From Gavia stellata (Eukaryota > Chordata > Aves > Gaviiformes > Gaviidae): a stretch of 64,000 nucleotides of DNA. The notes beneath the pieces are model-generated. The model worked only from the letters and a program-made list of their open reading frames with translations, was not told the DNA's origin and did not search any database. The stretch is taken from positions 105,317,334 through 105,381,333 of the forward strand of contig NC_082595.1 of assembly GCF_030936135.1 (NCBI RefSeq). The letters are read 5' to 3'. The position numbers were made by a program, and so were the translations under genes. Of this stretch, positions 27,463 to 37,800 are shown piece after piece (the stretch's first letter is position 1; every line of letters starts with the position of its first letter).

Positions 27463-30400
27463 CTGAAGAAAAAATGAAAGCATTTTGAAGATTATTTCCA
27501 ATCATTTCATTCACAGAGGTATCTCTAAGCACAGTGTACAAAATGTGCACAACTTTCAGGGAGAGTCCTGATGTTCTCATAGTGAGATGGATATGTAAAC
27601 ATCTGACAGGTGTAAATTACAATTGTTTGTAAGAAAACTTTTAGATTAATTATATTTTAATTGAATGAAATTCTCCAAAATAAGCTCAGTGTATAAGCTC
27701 AGTGCAGAACCATTTAAACTCTAACTGGTAAAGTTCTTGAGAATACTATGTTTCTGACCATGGACAGAATCTAGCCCAGGGCTCTACACTGCCGTCTTTT
27801 ACTGTTAATATCTGAGAATTTTCCACATACAGTGATTTTTCCTTGGTGATTTCTGGACAACCAAATGGCCTCTATCTCTACTTTGAAAAATGATCTAATA
27901 GAGGTTTTTCCCTTCCCCCCCGCCACCCTGACTCAATCAAGTTGCCTGATCACTTGAGTTTTGTTTTTTCTTAGGCCAAATCTTTAGGTTATGGTACTCA
28001 TGAAGTACGCTAAGAAGCCCTAGGTATCATTCCTCTGATTCAGTAGTTGTAAAAGGGAGGCATTTGATAAAAAATGAAAAGGGAAATTATAACTTAATTT
28101 TGCAGCGTTTTCCAAAGTATGTAGTAAGAGTTCATGGTGGTGCTTTTTTGGTAATAATGCATTAGATTCTGCTTTAACGCTGGTATCAAAAGAAAGCTCT
28201 CAAAACTATCATTGATTTTAAGGTCAGACTGTATACACTGTTGATAGCCATTACTTGCCTCCTTGTCTCGTGATCGTAATAGACTTGTATGGATGCTCGC
28301 TCTTTTGGAAAGCAGCCTTGCAAGCAAATCTCCATGTACTTCACCTCCACTCAGTAGTCCATAAATAATCCACCGGCCATCAGTACTCAGACAGTTGAGA
28401 TTCTTCTCCCAGTATGAGCCACCAACACAATCTAAAATAATATCTGCTCCAGAACCTCAAATAGAAACAGAAAAGATTTCAGGAATGCAGTCAAGCTGCA
28501 TTAAAGGTAGGATAATTTCGGGCAAAACTAAAACCTTGTTCTTTATAGGAACAGGATCAGTCCTGCAGTTTTTATTTAAATCTTTCTACAGAAATTAGGA
28601 ATTGGCACAATGATTTGTAAGGAATTCTAGAATAGGGCACAAAAAAAGAATCATTATAGATATCCACGTGATGACTCTGTCATAAACTATCCCAAATGCT
28701 TACAAAAGCTACATTTTTTCTAACTGTAAGAGACCTAAGTTTTGTTCCCATATTCAAACACTGAGAAAGACAAGCGTGAGGATTTGGTCCCACGGTTCCT
28801 TGTAGAGGCAACAATAACACAGGCACAATATTTATGCCCCAAATGAACACAAAGCCAAAGAGAGTCCATGCAGAAAACAGAGCACGATTAAGCTAAGGAA
28901 AGATACATTCTTGGGCTGAACAGGATGTTGTGTTGTGCTAACAGGGTCATTACTGTCTGCACCTTCACTGACTAAGGTGACAGTTGAAGTTGAGTGTATG
29001 TGCACATACGTTAGGAGATACACACTCCTCCCTCAACTGTAACAGTGTCTTTCATGTAGAGGTTCTTACCTTGGGTGAATGCCAAGACCTTTTCACTAAA
29101 ATCTTCATTCTTGTAGTTGAACCCCGCAGCTGCTCCAGCGTTTGCTGTTGCTTTCAGTTTCTCTTGAGTTCCTGCTGTCACGATGGGAATAGCTTTTGCC
29201 AGTCTTACCAGCTGAATGGCCGCCATACCAACTCCGCTAGCTCCAGCATGGATCAACACTCTCTCGCCCTTCTGTATTTTACCTGAAGGAGGACGTGAGG
29301 GAAATGGTTACCCTTTTGGCATCACCTTTGGATTAAAACATGATCAGAGTGGAAAATACTGAAGAGGAAGCTGAAAGAGATGTCCCTGAGTGGGCTTTGT
29401 TTACCTCTTCATATCCTTCATAAAATAAACAAATTCAGAACTAACACAGCTGGCAGTGTACTGACAAGACTCCATTTTACCAGCTTCAGTCGAATGACTT
29501 TAGCTTGGCCCTGTCCAGTTTTGGGCATCCTTGATCAAGCTGCTTAGGTGAGTGCAGTCAGCCTTTTTATACCACGACCGTCCACTGCCACCAACAGAAA
29601 ACACACTCAGAGGATGTTCACACTGAGAAATCAGGCACTCAACAATGGAGAAATACCAGAAGCGCTGGGTAACGTTAAGGACCAGTTCTACCTATCATTT
29701 TACCATCTACCGGTTACCTTAACGCATTAATTTGTGTTCCACTGATTGCTGCTGAAAGTGAGGCACCGAGTAGTCCTGCAGATGTGGTCCTAATTGACTA
29801 CAGACCCCCAGGAAGCAACAGTGCTCAAAGCGAGTCTGTGCTTCTGGTAGTGAGGAAAGTTACTTGTTTGTAACTCTTGTTCTTTATTGGAGCTTTTAGG
29901 TGCCACTGCTGAAGAGGGTAAGAAAAAGATATTTGTCACCTGAGGAAAACCCTGGCAAGTGCTACTGTTAGTGCCTTTGTGGCACATTTTCAAAATTAAG
30001 AGTGCGAGCTTATGTCTGTTTCAAATCAGCTCAGAGGGCATTTTACCTACAATTAATGTCTCTGTGAAGCAAGGTACAAGAAGATGTTGCCTACTGTAGA
30101 TCCACAGGCAGTTAGTGAGGAAAGTTCATGATACGGTCATTCCTTCAGGGAAGTCACATATTTAGATGTAGGATGTGTTTTCAGTTGTTTGGAGAACATG
30201 TAAGTTAGTTCAGAGTTCAGGCTTAATGGAAGTCATCATTCAAGCTGAGAAACATAGATGAAAAGAAAGACTGACCATCTTTCCATATCCTTCCTTGTAA
30301 ATATGCAATCAGCAGAGTAAGTTGTGACTGGGGAGATGTGGTCAAGATTTCGGGATTTGGGTCTGACATACCGGATTCTGACCCATGTGAATGGAGCGAC

Positions 30401-31590
30401 AGAAGAGGGGTTTTTCAAAGGCAAACAGCATTCAGATGGAGGCAACAAACAGAGGATTTCATAACAGAAAGGAAGTTTTGGTGGGATAGATTTGCAAATA
30501 CACCTCTCACCTACAAAATGCAGCAGCTGAAAGGCTGTTAACCAGGCTTCGGGAATGGCTGCAGCCTGAATAAATGTCATATCATTGGGAATTGGCATGA
30601 GGTAGCCTTCAGGTACTGTAACGTATTCTGCCTGGCCACCTCCGGAGAGCAGAGCCATCACTGCATCGCCGATCTTCCACCGGCCCTTGCAGCCAGGTCC
30701 GAGCCCAGCCACAGTCCCAGCTGCTTCTAAGCCTAAAATATCACTTGCTCCTTTGGGGGGAGGGTACTTCCCTCTCCTCTAAAACAAAAGAAAAGAGAGG
30801 GCAAGGAAGGAAAAGCCACACATCAATGAGTGTAATGACCTGCGATATTTTACTCACATGCCTCCAAACTAGATTCCCCTTTATTTAATCCTGATTTTGC
30901 ACTGTGCAAATGTTCCACTAGTTTGAGGATCTTCTATCCTCTGGCAACACTTCTTGTTTCCTAAGTATGTTTTATTCTTAAAACTCTGTGTGCAAATTCA
31001 ATTTGTCGCGAGTCCCCTTTGTCCAGGCCAATCTGTGCTGGGGAGGTATTACGGTCTTCAGTTGCAGAGCGTGGCTTTCAGCTCAGATTAAAGCAGCTCA
31101 GACTTAACAATTTGAATGTGGTTTTCCCATGCTGGAATTGAGCCAGTGGAACATTTCATGTTCATCTCAAATGCCCAGAGAATGGTCTAAGCATCTAGAG
31201 AGACCAGAGCTTTTGTTTTACATCTTTTCTTGAAAGGCAGATGCCTTTCCATGCCACCCCAGCATCGCAGTGACCCAAATAAAAACATTTACCTGCTGAA
31301 TCAGCAGACATCTCTTCTTTCAGCCCTGTGAACTTTCCCATCCAAATGCTCAGCAGGTCCAATCTCTTTTAACTCTTCATATTTGTCAAGACTTCAGATA
31401 GGGGTTTGAAAAATTGGTGTTATTTTCAGGTGCATAAATCTGCTTAACATACCTGGAGTAAATCAGCCCTATTCAGAGCGCTGGCAGAGACCTTCACAAG
31501 AACTTCTCCTTCTCCTGGATGTGGTTTCAGCACTTCTTTCACATAGAGATTTTCTGGGCCTCCTGGGCAATCAAAATAGGCTGCCAACAT
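27274..31590 (-). CDS. TP53I3: TP53I3 (PIG3 quinone oxidoreductase), 5 coding exons, 334 aa
   Basis: Tumor protein p53 inducible protein 3, a zinc-less medium-chain dehydrogenase/reductase that reduces ortho-quinones with NADPH and is linked to p53-driven oxidative stress. Coding exons in reverse: 31453-31590, 30511-30778, 29070-29282, 28259-28455, 27274-27462. The total of 1005 bases encodes 334 residues (human 332). It starts [20 protein letters not shown]; the GroES-like half includes [11 protein letters not shown] and GLGPGC. The NADPH-binding Rossmann segment is visible near residues 149-154 (HAGASGVG), followed by VTAGTQEKL and AAAGFNY. It ends [15 protein letters not shown]. Exons 1-3 and 5 have GT donors or ordinary acceptors; exon 4 appears to use a GC donor. 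The 5' UTR is separated by an intron (acceptor just before 31595). Confidence 0.96.
27463..28258 (-). other. TP53I3: TP53I3 intron 4, apparent GC-AG intron
   Basis: A 796-base intron. Its 5' end in sense reads AAGGAG|GCAAGT and its 3' end is a standard TTCTTCAG. Nothing else was recognised inside. Confidence 0.8.
28259..28455 (-). CDS. TP53I3: TP53I3 coding exon 4
   Basis: 197 bases, reads [20 protein letters not shown] to SLLRSRDKE. Acceptor is TATTTGAG. It ends on a full codon only if the GC donor at 28258-28257 is used. Confidence 0.92.
28456..29069 (-). other. TP53I3 intron 3; nothing recognised
   Basis: A 614-base intron between the NADPH-site exon and coding exon 4. No repeat or RNA gene was seen. 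Confidence 0.8.
29070..29282 (-). CDS. TP53I3: TP53I3 coding exon 3 (NADPH site)
   Basis: 213 bases starting GT AAA ATA CAG after TCCTTCAG and ending CAA G|GTAAGA. It carries [16 protein letters not shown], the dinucleotide-binding glycine motif. Confidence 0.95.
29283..30510 (-). other. TP53I3 intron 2; nothing recognised
   Basis: A 1.2 kb intron with no recognised repeat or RNA gene. Confidence 0.8.
30511..30778 (-). CDS. TP53I3: TP53I3 coding exon 2
   Basis: 268 bases, reads [20 protein letters not shown] to [11 protein letters not shown]. Acceptor is TTTTAG; donor is GTAG|GTGAGA. Confidence 0.96.
30779..31452 (-). other. TP53I3 intron 1 of the coding part; nothing recognised
   Basis: A 674-base intron between the first two coding exons, with no recognised elements. 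Confidence 0.8.
31453..31590 (-). CDS. TP53I3: TP53I3 coding exon 1
   Basis: 46 codons from the ATG at 31590-31588 to LNRADLLQ, donor CAG|GTATGT. The acceptor CAG lies five bases 5' of the ATG, so an untranslated first exon must exist upstream. This Met matches the human start. Confidence 0.95.
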
Positions 31591-32440
31591 TTTCTCTGAA
31601 AAAAACCCCAAAACCAAAAAACCTGGCATGAATGGTGGGCACACTTAACGTGCAGCTGGAAAATCTCAGTAACTGCAGCTCCACAGACTCCACTCTGCAG
31701 ACGGACAATGCAAACTGTGACACAGTTCGAAGGCAGAAGAGGGGAGGGCTGCCAGAGAAAGCTGAGGAGTTACAGTGCAATGAAATACATTAACTTCGGG
31801 ACCCAACATATCGTTGCAAAAGCCATTTGACAAACCATGAAGATCACCTTGCATCAAGTCATAGGCCTTAACCCTGCACAGAGGTGTGCGTGGATCCAGC
31901 AGCACTGACCTCCCACCCACCTTAACTGTAAAAAGTAGCAGGAAAATGAAAATAAAATCCTTTGCTCTCTACTTCCTGCATGATTAGGACCCCAATGTTC
32001 AGCTGACTAAAGGACACAGGCCCTTAAAATAGTAGACACAAATGGGATTTTGAAACTTTGAGCAGAAAGAGCCTTTATTTGACACATCTAAAATCGTCTA
32101 AGTGCTGCCTTGCGATTCAGCCCGTAGATGGCAACTTTAAGATACACAAAGGCACAACAGTGAGTTAGTGCGAATGGAAGATAGCAAATGGTTTTAATAA
32201 TTCCTATTTATTTTCCTTGCCTGAGCAAGTGATTCCTGTGTGCCTGGTGCTGTGCCTGATGCGCTCTGGTAGAGGTTCCCACTGCTGCAGGAGTCTTTCA
32301 AGTAACCCCTCAGACACAGTTCCTGGGTGCCTCGGTTTTGGCACCAGCAGTTGTTGAGATGGGCTGAGATGGCAAGCCTTCTCCTGCCTGGAACAATCAA
32401 ATCTGGAGCACTCTTCTCTCTGCCCCCTGGGTGCTGGGTG

Positions 32441-32495
32441 GAAGGGAAAGGGAAGAAGAAAGAGAAGAAGAAGAAGAGGAGAAGAAGAGAAGAAG
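32441..32495 (+). repeat. Purine-only GAA/GA-rich tract
   Basis: Fifty-five consecutive purines built of GAAGAA and GAGAAG units. It forms a homopurine-homopyrimidine stretch. Confidence 0.8.
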
Positions 32496-33293
32496 ACGAC
32501 AGCGGGAACGACTGTGTTACTTCCCGAGAGCTGGTAGTATACTGAATACGGTATAGGGCTGCCACCCAAAAACGTGCGCAGGGTGGGCTGCAAGCCAGAG
32601 CCTCTTCAAGTAAACAGCATTGTGTGACAGACCACCATGCACTCTGAAAAAACCACTTGCATTATGGTATCTGCACAGGAAAAGCGAAGTGCATACTTAA
32701 TTATTTGTTGTAAGACTGCAAATGCAGAATGATAAACACCTTGAAACCCCAGGAATGTAAATCCCCATGGGGTGGTGCTCTCTGGCTATTTTACGGTGAA
32801 TAAACGCTTGCAATTATTCCTGTAAAATGTAACTTAAAGGCTTTTCTTTCAGAGGCTGGCTGTCTCTTTGTTCTTTTCAGCTGAACCATTTAATCCAGTC
32901 CCACAAAATTTGTCTGTATTAGCACAAAAATTTAATGGAAAGCCCACCAGATACCAGCCTGTAACAGATGCTTCTGCTCTCTTAATCTGTCCAAATTTAG
33001 TCAATTAAAAACAAGATGCAAAGGAGCTTTTATCCCTTTTCCAACACAGTTCACTAACCTGCATTTTTATAAATGCTTGGTTTTGTCACTAGAAGCAGAC
33101 CCACAAAGATATGAAAAAAAAATAGTGAGGATCTGAATATCTACATTGCTTTCAAATGCACAGAAAACAGCAGGAATTGAAAACCAAGTTTCCGACCAAG
33201 TGCAATAACTTCAAACTGTCAGATCTGCCAGCAGTGGCCCAAAACAACAATTTAAATAAGTTATGTGGTTCCTAAGCACAATTTGTGACTCAC

Positions 33294-33600
33294 CTTTTTC
33301 TTGTAAAGAAGGGAGGACGTTCTTCACACCAGGAATGAACCCAGCCTCTCCTCGGGAAGAATCTGATCCCAGTTCTTCCTCTCCCAGCTCTGCCCTTGCA
33401 ATCAGCCATTCCCCAGCAAATCAAGGGGTGGAACAGGACAAGGTTGTGTTTTACTTTGGAGAGAAAGACACAAGCAGAGTCAGAAACATTAGTACATCTC
33501 ATCATTATTTCTACCCACGGACCCAGTTTATTCCACAGATTGAGGCAGAAATCTACTTCCCCCTTTGGCGTTGAAGTAGAGATCTGCTGCTCCCCCCCAG
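33294..33600 (-). other. TP53I3: Candidate untranslated first exon of TP53I3
   Basis: On the - strand the sequence reads AAAAAG|GTGAGT at 33294/33293, a near-ideal donor about 1.7 kb upstream of the exon that carries the start codon. The upstream limit is a guess. No transcript evidence is available. Confidence 0.25.
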
Positions 33601-34390
33601 CACACAGGGAGGTTTGGTCTAACGCTGATCGATCTGCTGGATGCGTGCGTGTTTGTATGTTCTCGGGCAGAGCACTGAGCTGCTGCTTTGATTTCTGAAT
33701 TCTGAGTAGTGCAGACTAGATTTACTTAAATTGCATTAAGGGCATGTGAGCTGTGACAGTCCTTATGCTATACATCCTCCTGAGGAGGCCTTATTGTGCT
33801 CTGTTCCTGTAAGACAGCAGTGTTCAAAGTTTACTGGTTCATGTCCGTCAGCCTGGTGCGTTTCTACCTGATGTTTTAGCTGCCTGATTGCACCTCTTTG
33901 TTGAGCTTTACCATTTCCCCCAGAGGCAGAAGGATCAGATCATGCCTTTCTCTGTGTCCTAGTCACCAGCTCTTGAGCATTTGAGGTGTCAGGGAATAAA
34001 ATTGACACTTTGGAGTATTTAAAAATGATAAATCATATGTCTGCCTATGTGTGGGATTCTTGTGTGGATGTTTTTCCTATTGATTTTGAGATTTTTGGAT
34101 TCAGGCTTTTAATCTCTTCTTTGAAACTAAACTAATTTATATTCAAATATAGCTAAAAATTCTTTTGTTCTCATGTGCCTCAAAGAGCTAATAATTTATT
34201 TGTTTCTGCAGATGAAAAGATGATGGAGCCTGGTCTTCCTGAGACTGCTCTTCTTTGATGTCCTATAGTACACACGGTCTGATTCAAGCCTGGCAGTGAC
34301 AGAACTCACAGAACTTTGCAATCCACTACAGTTTAAAATAACTTTCTATAGCAGTCAATGACAATGCAAATTGACGTGTTAAAAATGTGT

Positions 34391-34396
34391 TTTATT
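34391..34396 (-). terminator. PFN4: PFN4 polyadenylation signal
   Basis: TTTATT on + (AATAAA on -), about 440 bases past the PFN4 stop. It sets a 3' UTR of roughly 34370-34831. Confidence 0.55.
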
Positions 34397-34831
34397 TGTA
34401 ATATTCAAAGATGTACAGGACAATCTGAAAATCTGTTAATGTAACAATTTCCTTCATCCCTTGGGCCTGTGATGCTACGCATAGCTGTAATGCTAGTAGA
34501 GAACTTACTTTACTTAGGGAGATTAATAATTTTCTCATAGGGAAACAGGCTAAAAGGCAACATTAGAAAGATTAAGCAGAGCATCTTAAACCAAATCTTG
34601 AAGACATCACTTTCAATTCAGTTAAGAAACTTAGAAGATAGACACATAAGGCAGTCCTCTTAGGAGCAGCAAGCCCTCAGGTGTTCTTGAAAAAACAGAA
34701 GGAAACTCAGTAGTTGGAATGTTGTCAAACAGTAGTTTCTTGCTTAAACTGGATAATGCTTCAAACTTCTATACTTCATTTCCCTGTGAGCAGTGCTTCT
34801 GAGGTTGATGAAGTTCAAGTTTTCTGCTGAT

Positions 34832-34860
34832 TCAGCTACCCTTCTCTCTGAAGTAGTCCG
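34832..34860 (-). CDS. PFN4: PFN4 coding exon 4 (terminal)
   Basis: Only 29 bases of coding sequence: the rest of a split Ala codon, then DYFREKGS and TGA at 34834-34832. Acceptor is TTATTATAG. Confidence 0.92.
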
Positions 34861-37800
34861 CTATAATAACACAAGGAAATAAATTAAAAAAAAAAAAATC
34901 AACAATGATAAAAATCATACACAGAATTGCTGTAATGGAGATGCTTTTTTTCAAGTTCAAATCTACCTCAGACTATACTGTACTCAAAAGCAGACAGCTG
35001 TATTTCTAGCTGAAAAGTAAAAATACTAATACTTGTATTCATGAGGTATTATCTGTTTTAAAGAATAAACACTGAGCACTTTAAATCATTTTCAGAAATC
35101 TCTCATAACATGCAAAGAAAAGCTACTTTGTTTTCTTTTTGCAAAGAAATCATCCAGAAGAGCAAGAATAAACCACAGAAAATACACATTGTCAAAACCG
35201 CTGCAAATTTGGCCCTGGAAACACTTAGACCTTAGACTTTACTCTGGAACAGTGGCCAATTATAGATAATGTGACTGTTTGCAAGAACAAATAACTTGTG
35301 TGCAAATTGTTTCAGGATTTTGCAAGTGTCGGCATTTTTTGCCATCTCCCAACTTTACACTTTCTGCCTCCTCCTGTGGCAGCAAAGAAGCCAGTATCAA
35401 CGGTGATACGGCTCCTGAATTTATCACTGAGCCAGCTGGACAGACTTGGGGCTAAATAACACAATGGCACCTTTTGGATCTGCTTGAGCTCCATTTATAA
35501 TACTGCAGAAAAAGACTAGGATAGAGCTAGTCTGAAGTTAGCTTAAAATACAAGGCCCAATTCTTACGTTTAGTAAGTCTCATTAATGCTGCCCTAGATG
35601 GAAACAATCCCTTGAAAACACTCCACACCTGGAAGGACCATTCTGGTTTGGTAGTATTTCATGCCCGTTTTGACCCAGTGATTAAAAATTCCTATTGATA
35701 CTCTCAGTAGACTTAACCCAGTGGATGCCCTTGAGGTTACTGTTTGAAGCTGTTTGTCCTTACCTTATGCCAAATGGTACCAGAATGGGAAATCTCTCTG
35801 TTCCTCGGTTCATAGCCCAGCACATAAATGTCCCCCAGAATTTGTATAACTTGAAATTAATGTGCTGGCCATACATGTCAGTGATAAAGACCTATAGTAC
35901 CTAATCTCTAACAGATCCATCACAGCTGCTAAATATGACAGGGATGAGGCAGAATCATGTCTGGCACACAAGAAAATCAAGGCTCTCTAGGCAGTGCAGT
36001 GCTGGTACAATGGATTTGTGCTCAACCTGCTATAAGACACTGACAAAAACAATGGCCAAGAACAATAGAAAGCAGAACACAACATAAAGCAGCCTGAGGT
36101 TGCTCTGATAGTTGAGGCTGAAATGAACACAGGAAAGATGAAAAAAACACGGGCAATCCACTTCCCTCTTCTGGCCTGTCTGCAGTCAGATGCCTTTTGG
36201 TTAAACAAAGCGCAGGGGCTGTGAAGTGTGAAGAGTGGAGAGGCTGCAGTGGTGGCCAGTCTCTGCCAGCCTGGCACCAAGCACAGACCCCCCAGCCGAG
36301 AACCAGGCTCTGAGGGTCCAGCAGGCAAATTTGTTTTAAAACCTGCATTATAGCCTGTAAAATCCTGTTCTCAATTGGAGCTTTTTGAATTGTAAAAGTC
36401 TTTTTCAAAAGGTCTGATGAAAAACTTGTTACTGAGAGAGTCTTATAGCTCATTCCAGATGAAACAGCTTATGCCCTAAAACACAAATTCATTCCACTTA
36501 CTATTAGGCACCTAAGTGAGGAACAAAAGCTAGGAGCATAGTGGGCCTACCATTTCATTCCTATTCAGTGAAAGGAGATGGGCATATACATAGATTAAGT
36601 TGAATCTTAATGCTCTACAAAATACTCCTTAGAAATAACCCTTGAAATGCCTTAGAATTACCCCTGTGGTGAAAATCAAGGCTATTCTGGGAATCTGCTC
36701 TTATACATTTTATCCATTTGGAAGATGCGATAAAATTATTGTATCCTTGATATGGAGTCAGCCATATATTATTACATCAGTAGGTGTGTAACTCTGTTAT
36801 TTATCTGCCAGACAATGAAGAGCGGTTAATCCTTGCCAGCACCTCACACAAAGGGAAAGCTACGCTTGAGATGCAATCAGGATTCTACAGCTGGTCTGCT
36901 AAGGGCTGCCTTTTGCAATATTCCCAAATGGGGAACAAAGAGATGTTAACACCAAGTCTTTAAAACACTGAGCCCAAGAGAGAGGAACTTAAGAGGACTC
37001 ACACAAAGGAAACTTGAGCCGGAGAGGGAAGGAAATGGGCACTTCTGTTAGAGAAGAGGTGCTTTGTTACTGTGAGACAAGGAAACTAACTTCATGATGT
37101 CTCAAGATTCACATGTAGGAAAAGAGACTCCAGCTTTCTTCTAGAGACTAGGCTTTCTAGAGAAAGTTTGAAACCCTTAGAGAGCTCATGTGTCATTGAA
37201 GAAGCAGACTGTGAAGCAGAGGATCAAAGCTGATCCTCTACAAAAGTGTGCTTAAGACGTCAGCATTAGATGTATCAGGTCAAGAAAATGTCACTGTCAG
37301 GTCCCATTTTGTTGAAGGGTACCTAACAGAAAATGTGTGCCAGAACAGCCAAGGAAAGAGAGAGTTCTGCAATCTGTTCATACCCCTCGAGGCTTTGGAG
37401 CACGTGTACCTAGCAGAGTGGGATGAGATGTCAGGAGAGGGTTTAGCCGTGGAGCCATACCCATACCTGTATTCAGTTTCCCAGACTTTCAGGATTTGGT
37501 AGTTCATCAGATTAATTTCTGAAGCTCTTTGCAAGGGTGGAGTTAATCAATGAGACACCAACATGCAGGCGCACAGATACAGGCATTTCTCTTACCTAGT
37601 TTCTCCACAGCTTCCACGCACACACTGGGATACATGCCCACTCTGTAAGTAGCAACCAGGATGAAAGTCTTTGTCTTCACCACTATCAGGCCTCCATCTG
37701 GCTAGATAAGATGGAAAATTGGTATAAGGTTACAAGGTTCTAAAAAAATACAGAGGTATACATATTGCCTTACAGTTATTACAGGCATTTTCTTTGCCAA

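Larger units (their letters stand above)
31596..34369. other. TP53I3 upstream region; 5' UTR exon not securely placed
   Basis: 2.8 kb between TP53I3 and the PFN4 3' end. It contains a purine-rich tract (32441-32495) and one candidate untranslated exon end at 33294 on the - strand. There is no CpG island, so the TP53I3 promoter here is not of the CpG type or lies elsewhere. Confidence 0.5.

Noticed and set aside
36022-36453. Reverse-strand 143-codon frame inside PFN4 intron 3
   Set aside because: No motif recognised, overlaps a second frame of similar length, and has no sign of being an exon.
37698-37699. The CAG acceptor of PFN4 exon 3 as the main site
   Set aside because: It breaks the reading frame with exon 2; the TAG four bases upstream restores the family length exactly.
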